Origin: a virus
IMG/VR virus record: IMGVR_UViG_3300042465_002403
Span: 1-24,947 of that record
DNA: 24,947 nt
Direction: 5' to 3' (one strand)
Below are positions 5,280-11,490 of this stretch, piece after piece. Position numbers and translations under genes: made by a program. The notes under the pieces were generated by a model. It was not told where the DNA came from and did not search any database. It saw only the letters and a list, made by a program, of their open reading frames with translations. The stretch's first letter is position 1, and each line of letters starts with the position of its first letter.

Positions 5280-6011
5280 ATGAAAGACCCAGCATTTTTA
5301 TTTTACAGCAGCGATTGGCTAACTGGTTGCCAATTTATGAGCATGAACGAGCGAGGAGAATATATCACCTTGTTAGCTGCCCAGCATCAAAACGGACACC
5401 TTGACCCCAAAAGGCTTGGGTTTCTTTTGGGTTATGGTTGGGATATGGTTTCGGATATTGTCAAGTCAAAATTCGTTTTAGACGAAAATGGTTTGATTTA
5501 CAATGAGCGTTTAGAGGCAGAAGCAGAGAAGCGTAGCCAATACGCTGATAAGCAGCGCAATAACGGAATGAAAGGTGGCAGACCTAAGAAGGATGAAAAC
5601 CCAAACGAAACCCAAACACAAACCCAACTACAAACCCAAACTAAACCCAAAAATAACCCTACTGAAAATGAAAATGAAAATGAAAATAGAGTTAGAATAG
5701 AAGATAATAAAAAGGTGTGGTTTGATGTTTTTTGGGATAAGTATGAAAAGAAGCAAGACAGCAAGAAGTGTTTGGAAAAATGGATGAAGCTGTCGGATAA
5801 GGAAATCAACGCTGCGCTGGACAAAGTGGAAGCATACGTTAAATCAACTCCCGATGTCACATACCGAAAAAATCCGCTAACTTGGCTCAACGGAAAGTGC
5901 TGGGAAGATGAAATTATTATCCCTACCTTAAACACAAAAATAAGCAACTTTGAAAAAGCAGTAAAAACCGATCTTCACTCAATGATTATTTATGATAACG
6001 ACAACGACTAA
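5280..6011 (+). CDS. Phage replication initiator / replisome organiser (DUF1376-like N terminus)
   Basis: The frame is open from 5259, but that part lies in the terminator hairpin, so the ATG at 5280 is the start (243 residues). Residues 1-80 resemble the DUF1376-like domain of phage replication proteins (PAFLFYSSDWL, then MNERGEYITLL). Residues 105-136 are a low-complexity linker of Gln/Thr and Glu/Asn. Residues about 146-212 form a C-terminal domain common in phage replisome organisers, with FWDKYEKK and PLTWLNGKCWED. Such proteins bind the origin and help load the helicase. The DNA of the linker carries an 11-12 bp repeat array followed by an AT-rich block, as in lambda O. It overlaps the next gene by 20 bases. 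Confidence 0.78.
   Translation: MKDPAFLFYSSDWLTGCQFMSMNERGEYITLLAAQHQNGHLDPKRLGFLLGYGWDMVSDIVKSKFVLDENGLIYNERLEAEAEKRSQYADKQRNNGMKGGRPKKDENPNETQTQTQLQTQTKPKNNPTENENENENRVRIEDNKKVWFDVFWDKYEKKQDSKKCLEKWMKLSDKEINAALDKVEAYVKSTPDVTYRKNPLTWLNGKCWEDEIIIPTLNTKISNFEKAVKTDLHSMIIYDNDND
5597..5652 (+). repeat. Iteron-like array of five AAACCCAAAC repeats (candidate origin)
   Basis: Copies begin at 5597, 5608, 5620, 5632 and 5643; copies 1, 2 and 4 are identical, and copies 3 and 5 differ by two bases and one base. Spacing is 11, 12, 12 and 11 bases, about one helical turn. Because 11 is not a multiple of three, the repeats occupy different reading frames of the initiator gene, so the conserved unit is DNA, not peptide. 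Confidence 0.65.
5664..5715 (+). other. AT-rich block after the repeats (candidate unwinding element)
   Basis: Four tandem GAAAAT units (5664-5687) are followed by a further AT-rich stretch to about 5715, strongly purine-rich on this strand. It directly follows the five AAACCCAAAC repeats. The order iterons, then AT-rich element, inside an initiator gene, is that of the lambda origin. It may instead be a simple-repeat linker encoding Glu-Asn. Confidence 0.5.
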
Positions 6012-6768
6012 CAGCCAAGCGGTGCAAGCCTATCAAGGCAAGCAATGCGCTGAAATGCCACAGCAAGATTTGCTACCCGAAATCCTTAACCAGTACAAAA
6101 TGGTTTGCGCTTACGCTGGGCAGCAAGTAACCAGCGACCAGCATTCACTTAACCTTATAGTGCGTATGATTGAGGCTGACTTGAAAAAGGCACGATGTAC
6201 CATTGACCAGTTTAAGATAGCTGTCAACGAAGGTATGAGGTCTGGAGAGGTATATTCAGCAAACGCACCAGCTACCTATTTGAAATGGGTGTATGCCTAC
6301 TTAGATAAAGTCAAGATGGAACTGGCAGCGCACCGCAACAATCAATCCTTTCAACCGTATGAAATGAGCGAAGCGGAAAAACTAAACACAGCCATTGAGC
6401 ATATCTTAACAATGTACCAAAAGTTCAAAAGCGGTCAGTCCTTTTTGGATGGCGGTAGTGCTGGGTATTTATGGCTTGAAAAGATAGGGCAGATAAATGT
6501 ATCAATAGACGAAAAGGCAGAGATGTTTGAAAAGTCAAAGGATCGAGCCATCGCAGCTATTAAAGCGAAAAGGGATAACGCTGAAAGGTACGAGGCACGG
6601 ACTATTCAATCACTTTTAAACGCTATTGAGCAGCGACCGAAAGACGTACCCGAACTTAGATTTGAGCAGATAAAGATTTGCAGGGATGATTTGTTGAGGC
6701 GGTATTTTAGAGCAAACGAGGTGACCTTTGACTTTTTAAAGCAATGCTATGAAGCAGTCAAAAAATAA
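5992..6768 (+). CDS. Hypothetical replication-region protein, 258 aa
   Basis: This 258-residue soluble, largely helical protein starts 20 bases inside the initiator gene. A conserved-looking aromatic region lies at about residues 95-110 (ATYLKWVYAYLDKV). No Walker motif is visible, so it is not a DnaC-type loader of the usual kind. Its place directly after the initiator and before a nuclease fits a helicase-loading or primosome accessory role, but I do not recognise the family. It overlaps the next gene by 20 bases. Confidence 0.72.
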   Translation: MITTTTNSQAVQAYQGKQCAEMPQQDLLPEILNQYKMVCAYAGQQVTSDQHSLNLIVRMIEADLKKARCTIDQFKIAVNEGMRSGEVYSANAPATYLKWVYAYLDKVKMELAAHRNNQSFQPYEMSEAEKLNTAIEHILTMYQKFKSGQSFLDGGSAGYLWLEKIGQINVSIDEKAEMFEKSKDRAIAAIKAKRDNAERYEARTIQSLLNAIEQRPKDVPELRFEQIKICRDDLLRRYFRANEVTFDFLKQCYEAVKK

Positions 6769-7000
6769 AAATACGGAGCCTTTAGGTATGCTTGATTTAT
6801 GTTTAGGTGATATGATTAGAGATATTGAAGATGGCGACTGCTATTATGAGGGCATAGTAGTTTCTTTAAATCCTATCGCATATAAAGTAACTCAAGTTCT
6901 TTGGTGTAATGAGTTAGACAACACTATGAATGGCGAGATTTTAGAATTGCAATGGTATTGTTTAGAAAAACTACATGGCAATAAATGGTTTAGATTATGA
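6749..7000 (+). CDS. Hypothetical protein, 83 aa
   Basis: This is a small acidic protein with three Cys and many aromatic residues, possibly beta-rich (YYEGIVVSLNPIAYKVTQVL). It starts within the last 20 bases of the upstream gene and ends in an ATGA overlap with the VRR-NUC gene. Its codons look more AT-rich than its neighbours, suggesting recent acquisition, though this was judged by eye. Function unknown. Confidence 0.62.
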   Translation: MKQSKNKNTEPLGMLDLCLGDMIRDIEDGDCYYEGIVVSLNPIAYKVTQVLWCNELDNTMNGEILELQWYCLEKLHGNKWFRL

Positions 7001-7344
7001 AGCATCAAGAAGCTGAACTGCAAAAGGCTTGCGTACGCTGGCACAGCTTGCAGTACCCGAAGGACTACTATCTGCTTTACATGAACCATCAAAACGGAAA
7101 GAGCGCAGCAGAGCAAGGCAGACTTAAAACAATGGGGTTAGTACCGGGCGTTGCTGACCTTACGTTGCTAAGCCGAGGGCGTGTGGATTTTTTTGAGTTA
7201 AAGGTGGGCAAGAACAAGCAGACTGAAACGCAGAAAGCATTTCAAAAGGAGGTTGTGGCTGTGGGTTATTATTACACGGTCGTTTATAGCCTTGACCAAT
7301 TTATTGATTTAGTAACCGAGATAAAAAACTATCACCCATCATGA
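6997..7344 (+). CDS. VRR-NUC domain nuclease
   Basis: This 115-residue single-domain protein fits the VRR-NUC branch of the PD-(D/E)XK nucleases. Visible marks are Glu6 in the first helix, GVAD at 51-54 supplying the active-site Asp, and ELK at 67-69, followed by the usual Gln-rich helix (KQTETQKAF) and a final strand (YYYTVVYSLDQF). Phage stand-alone VRR-NUC enzymes are thought to cut branched or flapped DNA. It overlaps both neighbours by 4 bases, placing it within the replication operon. Length is normal for the family. Confidence 0.9.
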   Translation: MKHQEAELQKACVRWHSLQYPKDYYLLYMNHQNGKSAAEQGRLKTMGLVPGVADLTLLSRGRVDFFELKVGKNKQTETQKAFQKEVVAVGYYYTVVYSLDQFIDLVTEIKNYHPS

Positions 7345-7589
7345 AGCAAGACATACACAATTTAGCCACCCGATTAAACTTTGGCATTGACGATTTGCTG
7401 TCGGTGGATGCGGTGCTGATTAAGAAGTATCTAATTATCTACCGACTAAGCAAGACGTACAGCATTCAGGAAATAACCGATGCCTTCGGCTACTCCAATC
7501 GGCAAAGCGTTTATTCAGCTATCCGCAAGGCGAGAGGATGGATAAGCGTTGACAAAGAGATTAAAGCTATGTGGGAGGCATTAAAATGA
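7341..7589 (+). CDS. DnaA domain IV-like helix-turn-helix protein
   Basis: This 82-residue protein is all helical. Its central and C-terminal part (YSIQEITDAFGYSNRQSVYS) follows the pattern of the DnaA C-terminal domain, in which a helix-turn-helix is followed by a basic signature. The signature here, NRQSVYSAI, departs from the classical DHTTVLHA, so the match is looser than in the gene at 9566. It may bind a phage origin or act as a regulator. It is coupled to the nuclease and methyltransferase genes by ATGA overlaps. Confidence 0.7.
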   Translation: MKQDIHNLATRLNFGIDDLLSVDAVLIKKYLIIYRLSKTYSIQEITDAFGYSNRQSVYSAIRKARGWISVDKEIKAMWEALK

Positions 7590-8227
7590 AAGTATTAAAT
7601 TTATATGCTTGCCTGGGCGGTAACCGGTACAAGTGGACTGACTGCGAAGTTACAGCTGTTGAACTTGATCCAGAACTTGCAAGACTATACCAAGAAAGAT
7701 TTCCAAACGACACGGTAATTATTGCAGATGCGCACCAATACCTTTTAGACCATTACAAAGAGTTTGATTTTATATGGTCAAGTCCTCCATGCCCAAGTCA
7801 TTCAAGGGTTAGGTTTGGCCAAGCTAATAGCAAAAGAGAAAACTACGATCCAATTTATCCCGATATGACTTTGTATCAAGAGATAATTTTCTTAGATAAT
7901 TATTACGAAGGGAAGTGGGTAGTAGAAAATGTAATTCCGTTTTACGAACCTCTAATACCTGCTCAAAAAAGAGGAAGGCACTTATACTGGTGCAATTTTA
8001 AACTTTCTTCTAATTTAAACGGAAGGCCGCAGCCAAAAGGATTTATTGATACAGGAAGCAAGCCAAACGAAATATTTCACGGGATTGATCTAAGCAATTA
8101 TAAAGGCGAGCAGCGAAAAGATAAAATAGCACGCAACCTTGTTGACTATGAAGTAGGTTTAAGCATCTTTAATATTGCTCGTGGAATTATCCAGGCAAAC
8201 AAGACAAGCCAGCTTGAAATGTTTTAG
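7586..8227 (+). CDS. Compact C5-cytosine DNA methyltransferase
   Basis: This 213-residue protein starts at the ATG overlapping the previous stop. Motif I is LNLYACLGGN (4-13), the acidic motif II is AVELDPE (24-30), and motif III is IIADAHQY (45-52). Catalytic motif IV is SSPPCPSHS (65-73) with the nucleophile Cys69, and motif VI is ENV (114-116). RGRHLYWCNF (129-138) matches motif VIII. The region between VIII and the C terminus is short, so a normal large target-recognition domain is missing, as in some compact phage enzymes. It probably methylates cytosine in phage DNA; specificity is unknown. The gene looks more AT-rich than its neighbours. Confidence 0.85.
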   Translation: MKVLNLYACLGGNRYKWTDCEVTAVELDPELARLYQERFPNDTVIIADAHQYLLDHYKEFDFIWSSPPCPSHSRVRFGQANSKRENYDPIYPDMTLYQEIIFLDNYYEGKWVVENVIPFYEPLIPAQKRGRHLYWCNFKLSSNLNGRPQPKGFIDTGSKPNEIFHGIDLSNYKGEQRKDKIARNLVDYEVGLSIFNIARGIIQANKTSQLEMF

Positions 8228-8277
8228 CTGCTGTAAATTATTTTTATTTAAAGAGATACAAGTAATGTGAATAAGTG

Positions 8278-8285
8278 TATATTTG
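8278..8285 (+). promoter_or_regulatory. Bacteroidota -7 promoter box
   Basis: TATATTTG precedes an A-rich leader and the ATG at 8307. The gap 8228-8306 holds no gene. No TTG is present at the ideal distance upstream, so the -33 part is weak. Confidence 0.6.
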
Positions 8286-8306
8286 TAAACAATTAAACAA
8301 CTAAAG

Positions 8307-8699
8307 ATGAAAAACAAAGCACAAGTATTAAGGGAGTATTCAGAATACAAGACCTTAATTAACGCAGTCGTTAACCGTATCGGTTTAGACAGCGTGGAAG
8401 ACGTTAATTGTTGCGGAATAGACAAAGGCTTCAATATGTTTATTTACTACACCGACACTCATTCGTTTGCCATGCGTCACCGCAAACAAATTTTATCACT
8501 TGCGAAAAATATGGCTGACCAGTTGGACTACGAAAACTTTTACGATATGGTGATGGATTTTAAATGTGTGAATAACGATGATGATATTTATGAAGATTTA
8601 TGCAAATATGCAGCTGGCAGTCCTTGCCAGCCAAACATTGTAACAAATGCAATGGCTTGGTTTGCAGCAGAAGAAGTATGTAGAATGTTTGAAAACTAA
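8307..8699 (+). CDS. Hypothetical protein, 130 aa
   Basis: This soluble protein of mixed charge is the first gene behind the 8278 promoter box. It contains NCCGIDKGFNMFIYYTDTHS (about residues 34-53) and a Cys/Asp-rich middle, then AAGSPCQPNIVTNAMAWFAA. The start is set by the A-rich leader. It resembles other Bacteroidota phage accessory proteins in style, but I cannot name the family. No transmembrane segment. Function unknown. Confidence 0.7.
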   Translation: MKNKAQVLREYSEYKTLINAVVNRIGLDSVEDVNCCGIDKGFNMFIYYTDTHSFAMRHRKQILSLAKNMADQLDYENFYDMVMDFKCVNNDDDIYEDLCKYAAGSPCQPNIVTNAMAWFAAEEVCRMFEN

Positions 8700-8705
8700 A
8701 ACAAG

Positions 8706-8945
8706 ATGAAAGCACAAATTCAAATCCATTTACGCAGCCAGCACCTTAGTTGTGCTGCTGCAAGGTTTAGGCTTCGCAATCGCAAAGACCTGAAGTATTA
8801 CGAGAACTTTGATTCGTTGAGAGATGCGCGTCAGTACCTACTTGACCTCTCGCAAGATTTAGAGGACACCGAGTTGGGTGACGATTGGTTGTCTTACGAC
8901 AGCGTTACGGCTTATATTGTAACTGAAAAGGAGGAGATGCTATGA
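8706..8945 (+). CDS. Hypothetical protein, 79 aa
   Basis: The ATG follows AAAACAAG, the same short leader as at 2756 and 3108. The N-terminal half is basic (ARFRLRNRKDL) and the C-terminal half acidic (DLEDTELGDD), which would suit a small regulator or DNA-contacting protein. Its end overlaps the next ATG (ATGA) after GAAAAGGAGG, a Shine-Dalgarno-like motif for the following gene. Function unknown. Confidence 0.65.
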   Translation: MKAQIQIHLRSQHLSCAAARFRLRNRKDLKYYENFDSLRDARQYLLDLSQDLEDTELGDDWLSYDSVTAYIVTEKEEML

Positions 8946-9103
8946 GGGCGTTTTATTTTATAGTGGCATTCTTTGCGGTGCTTGTGGAGAGCGACCGAGT
9001 TGACCAGTTCGTCTGCTGGGTAATTGATGCGCTGGCATTAACTACATTTTGTATCTTCTTAGCTTTCTTTGGCACGGTAGCCATAGGCTTAATTTTTAAC
9101 TAA
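8942..9103 (+). CDS. Small two-span membrane protein, 53 aa
   Basis: This short gene starts in an ATGA overlap preceded by AGGAG and ends at TAA 9101-9103. It encodes two hydrophobic spans (about residues 3-16 and 28-51) joined by an acidic/polar stretch (ESDRVDQFVCW). A holin-like or membrane-accessory role is possible. However, it lies in an early-type accessory region, far from the lysis genes, so host-membrane interference is as likely. Confidence 0.6.
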   Translation: MRAFYFIVAFFAVLVESDRVDQFVCWVIDALALTTFCIFLAFFGTVAIGLIFN

Positions 9104-9104
9104 T

Positions 9105-9323
9105 ATGAAAACACCTATCGAACTATTAAAAGAAACATTAGATTCTGAAATAAAGTTAGGAACTAAGATGATTGTAAATTGGGATATGTACTTAGAGAAG
9201 GAGAAAGAGCAATCAATTAGCATACTTACTAAATATCATAATAGTTTATTTTCTTTGCCATTAAAGGATGGTGAAGCAGAAGCAATATATAACCATATTG
9301 TTAATACCAACAAAATGGTCTAA
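9105..9323 (+). CDS. Hypothetical protein starting MKTPIEL, 72 aa
   Basis: This acidic helical protein begins MKTPIELLKETLDSEIKLG. It starts one base after the previous stop. The same seven N-terminal residues open the gene at 9343, but the rest diverges. The gene looks AT-rich. Function unknown; the paired N termini suggest an old duplication or a shared regulatory start region. Confidence 0.6.
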   Translation: MKTPIELLKETLDSEIKLGTKMIVNWDMYLEKEKEQSISILTKYHNSLFSLPLKDGEAEAIYNHIVNTNKMV

Positions 9324-9342
9324 CCTTTAACACTAAAGACAA

Positions 9343-9579
9343 ATGAAAACACCAATAGAATTAGCAATCGAAGTGATTGCCGACCTTCCGACCGAGGTGC
9401 TGAACGCATCCAGTATCAAACAAGTAGTTATCGGCTTACTCAAACAAGCAGCCGTACACGAAAGAGAACATTTAACCCTTGCTTTTATGGAAGGGCAATC
9501 AACACCAAAGGCATCCTTTGAAATGTGGTTTAACAAAAAGTATAAAAAGACTGAAAGGACAAACGATGACACCGAATGA
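9343..9579 (+). CDS. Hypothetical protein starting MKTPIEL, 78 aa
   Basis: This helical protein begins MKTPIELAIEVIADLPTEVL and ends in a charged tail (KKYKKTERTNDDTE). It shares its first seven residues with the gene 238 bases upstream, and the coding bases there are also nearly identical. It overlaps the DnaA-like gene by 14 bases. Function unknown. Confidence 0.62.
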   Translation: MKTPIELAIEVIADLPTEVLNASSIKQVVIGLLKQAAVHEREHLTLAFMEGQSTPKASFEMWFNKKYKKTERTNDDTE

Positions 9580-10006
9580 AATAATCGAAAGGGTAGCAAT
9601 ATACCGAGGCGTAAGCATCCAGCAAATCTTAGGTAAATCAAGAAAGCAAGAGATAGTAAACGCACGACATGGGGCGCAGTATTTAGTAATGAAGCATTGT
9701 TCTAAGATGAAGCAAGAGGCAATGGCTGCACCTTTTAATCGTGACCGCACTACTCTATTACACGCAAGGGATGCGGTAAATGATTCGCTTGCTATAAACG
9801 ATGGGCAGTTCCGATGGATCAACAATGTAGAACTCGGCAAAGGCTACGGAGATAAAGTCTTAGAAAAGCTATTTGCTGTAAAGGAGTGTATGGAAAAAGG
9901 ATATACTGGCGAGGCAAAGAAGATAGTAAACGATGCGATTGAGTTACGCCAATCGTTTCTTGACAGCTTGGAGGAGTTGAAATTGCAACAACTAAACGCT
10001 AAGTAA
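9566..10006 (+). CDS. DnaA domain IV-like DNA-binding protein
   Basis: The ATG at 9566 is chosen over the longer open frame because residues upstream only shadow the neighbouring gene. The 146-residue product starts with the pattern of DnaA domain IV: VAIYRGVSIQQILGKSRKQE, a helix with NARHGAQYLVM (32-42), and NRDRTTLLHARDAV (58-71), close to the DnaA signature DHTTVLHA. No AAA+ domain is present, so it is a stand-alone box-binding domain with a helical C-terminal extension. It may bind DnaA boxes at the phage or host origin, competing with host DnaA or regulating transcription. Confidence 0.85.
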   Translation: MTPNEIIERVAIYRGVSIQQILGKSRKQEIVNARHGAQYLVMKHCSKMKQEAMAAPFNRDRTTLLHARDAVNDSLAINDGQFRWINNVELGKGYGDKVLEKLFAVKECMEKGYTGEAKKIVNDAIELRQSFLDSLEELKLQQLNAK

Positions 10007-10294
10007 ATGAAATATCTTCACGTTCCTACTGGCGTACTCTATGACCACATCCATTTAACAAACTACCACCCCAACGATTTTAAGCTGGTAGAGAAAGAAC
10101 CACACTACAACCAGCAACCGATTGAGGTAATTGATATGATGCTGGCGGTGTACGGCAAAGAGGCTGTTATACATTTCTGCTTGCTGAATTCTTTTAAGTA
10201 TAGAATGAGGGCAGGGCATAAAGACGATGCTATTAAGGATATAGACAAAGCGGTTTGGTACGAAAAAAAAGCTAAAGAGTTGGAAATGAAATAA
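10007..10294 (+). CDS. DUF3310 family protein
   Basis: This 95-residue protein contains the DUF3310 core: HYNQQPIEVIDMM (33-45), then FCLLNSFKYRMRAGHKD (57-73) and an AVWYEKK ending (82-88). DUF3310 proteins are frequent in phages and sometimes fused to nucleotide kinases; the biochemical role is not established. It starts directly after the previous stop. A short N-terminal extension (residues 1-30) precedes the core. Confidence 0.85.
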   Translation: MKYLHVPTGVLYDHIHLTNYHPNDFKLVEKEPHYNQQPIEVIDMMLAVYGKEAVIHFCLLNSFKYRMRAGHKDDAIKDIDKAVWYEKKAKELEMK

Positions 10295-10310
10295 TTTGAC
10301 TATATTAGCA

Positions 10311-10326
10311 GCCGTGAAAGCACGGC
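10311..10326 (+). promoter_or_regulatory. Hairpin at the start region of the sigma-like gene
   Basis: GCCGTG (10311-10316) and CACGGC (10321-10326) form a perfect 6-bp stem with loop AAAG. It spans the GTG candidate start and ends 8 bases before the ATG at 10335. It could be an operator or an RNA element that controls start choice. Confidence 0.45.
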
Positions 10327-10889
10327 AAATCATAATGAATCTATATGATTCAGGAGAGTTAATGAAGGCTTGCAAGTCAATCGGCAGCACTTACCATGAC
10401 GATTTATGTCAGGAGGTGCTGCTTTGTCTTTTTGAGAAACCCGAGGCAAAGATATTAGAGGCACACGAAAAGGGGTATTTTAGATTTTACGTTGTGAGGA
10501 TCGTTATGAACTTTGCTAACTCTAAAAACTCCAGCTTTCACAAGAAGTACCGAAATCGTGACGAGGTTATCCCGATAGACCACCTCGGGCAAGTAGGCGA
10601 GATGCCAGTCGAATCTTATCTTGAATCGCATGGAATAGACTTAACTGCTGGGGAATACGACTACCAAAAGGATTTAGACACGCAGGGGAAGATAGACCGA
10701 TTAGAGGTGGCGTATTTAAGATTAAACAATGAAAGTGAGTTTCCCTACGAACAAAAACTGCTTGACTTACATTTAACACTAAGGAACAAAAGAGCGGTCA
10801 GCCGATTGACCGGGATACCTTATCGCACCGTTTGTCACAATTTAGACACAATCTATAAATCTTTGAAAGATGCAGCACTTAATTATTAG
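10314..10889 (+). CDS. Sigma-70-like phage transcription factor
   Basis: The product, about 191 residues, has a region 2-like segment (DDLCQEVLLCLFEKPEAK, from about residue 29, then FRFYVVRIVMNF) and a C-terminal region 4-like helix-turn-helix (NKRAVSRLTGIPYRTVCHNL). This two-part layout matches sigma-like proteins of Bacteroidota phages, which may switch on late genes. The start is uncertain: TTG 10296, GTG 10314 or ATG 10335. GTG is preferred because it keeps the N-terminal helix (ARQIIMNLYDSGELMKA). A perfect hairpin covers this area. The C terminus overlaps the next gene by 20 bases. Confidence 0.75.
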   Translation: MKARQIIMNLYDSGELMKACKSIGSTYHDDLCQEVLLCLFEKPEAKILEAHEKGYFRFYVVRIVMNFANSKNSSFHKKYRNRDEVIPIDHLGQVGEMPVESYLESHGIDLTAGEYDYQKDLDTQGKIDRLEVAYLRLNNESEFPYEQKLLDLHLTLRNKRAVSRLTGIPYRTVCHNLDTIYKSLKDAALNY

Positions 10890-11094
10890 CGCACTTGCTG
10901 GCTTGGCTGGCTATTCATTTGTCATGTTAGCAGGCTTCAAGCTAAAGGGTAAGCCTTTAAACTGCCAAGTATGTATGGCTTTTTGGTTTGGCTTGATTAC
11001 CTCTTTATTAGTTGAGCCTTCTTTTTACGCACCAGCCGTAGGGTTTGGGGCAATGTGGTTTGCAGCAATGGCACAAAAAACTTTACTAAAATGA
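10870..11094 (+). CDS. Small membrane protein with CxxC motif
   Basis: This 74-residue protein has two or three hydrophobic spans (about 3-25, 38-50 and 52-70) with a polar turn containing KPLNCQVCMAFW, whose CxxC (Cys33, Cys36) could bind metal or undergo redox chemistry. It starts 20 bases inside the sigma-like gene and overlaps the next gene in ATGA. Similar small CxC/CxxC membrane proteins are common in Bacteroidota phages, in my recollection. Holin or envelope roles are possible but unproven. Confidence 0.7.
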   Translation: MQHLIISALAGLAGYSFVMLAGFKLKGKPLNCQVCMAFWFGLITSLLVEPSFYAPAVGFGAMWFAAMAQKTLLK

Positions 11095-11393
11095 ACCAAG
11101 ACCAATATTTACAACTAAGGGCAGCACGACCTTACCTTGACCAATACCACGCTGTGGGGAGTGTATCTATTCCGCACGATGTCGCACAAATGATGCAAAA
11201 GGTACATGGTGAACTTTACGGAGGTGGCTTTAACAACTGGTGCCAGGCTTGCGTTATTGAAGCACTTACAAAATTGATGGTTGCTTTTGATAATTACGAA
11301 ACCAAAAGCGCACCGGTAATTGTTTCAACAGGTCAAACAGCAAAAGCCAATGTCACCAAGCGAAGCAGCAAACGTAATTCAAATCCTGACTAA
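11091..11393 (+). CDS. Hypothetical protein, 100 aa
   Basis: The ATG at 11091, in an ATGA overlap with the membrane gene, is chosen over an earlier in-frame ATG at 11055 that lies in that gene. Residues 1-65 look folded (LYGGGFNNWCQACVIEALTK); the C terminus is a basic disordered tail (KANVTKRSSKRNSNPD). Function unknown. A 46-residue gene overlaps its end by 44 bases. Confidence 0.7.
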   Translation: MNQDQYLQLRAARPYLDQYHAVGSVSIPHDVAQMMQKVHGELYGGGFNNWCQACVIEALTKLMVAFDNYETKSAPVIVSTGQTAKANVTKRSSKRNSNPD

Positions 11394-11490
11394 TACGCTG
11401 GAGGCTATCTGCGACACGGAGGTAGATAATGCGTACGAAGTAAAACAAAAGCTAATCGATAAAATTAGCGAATTAATAGACAAACTATGA
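11350..11490 (+). CDS. Small hypothetical helical protein, 46 aa
   Basis: This short frame begins at ATG 11350 inside the previous gene and ends at TGA 11488-11490, overlapping the ParB-like start by ATGA. It reads MSPSEAANVIQILTNTLEAI, then an acidic linker and KLIDKISELIDKL, an amphipathic helix. Continuous coding from the upstream gene to the ParB-like gene would otherwise leave a 93-base gap, which supports it. Function unknown. Confidence 0.6.
   Translation: MSPSEAANVIQILTNTLEAICDTEVDNAYEVKQKLIDKISELIDKL

Noticed and set aside
5597-5652. Short regular repeats as a CRISPR array
   Set aside because: The units are 10 bases with 1-2 base gaps, there are no spacers of CRISPR length and no cas genes.
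5498-5947. Reverse-strand open frame with a Phe/Ser-rich product
   Set aside because: It is antisense to the initiator gene and its low complexity mirrors the Gln/Thr and Glu/Asn linker; no start signals are seen.
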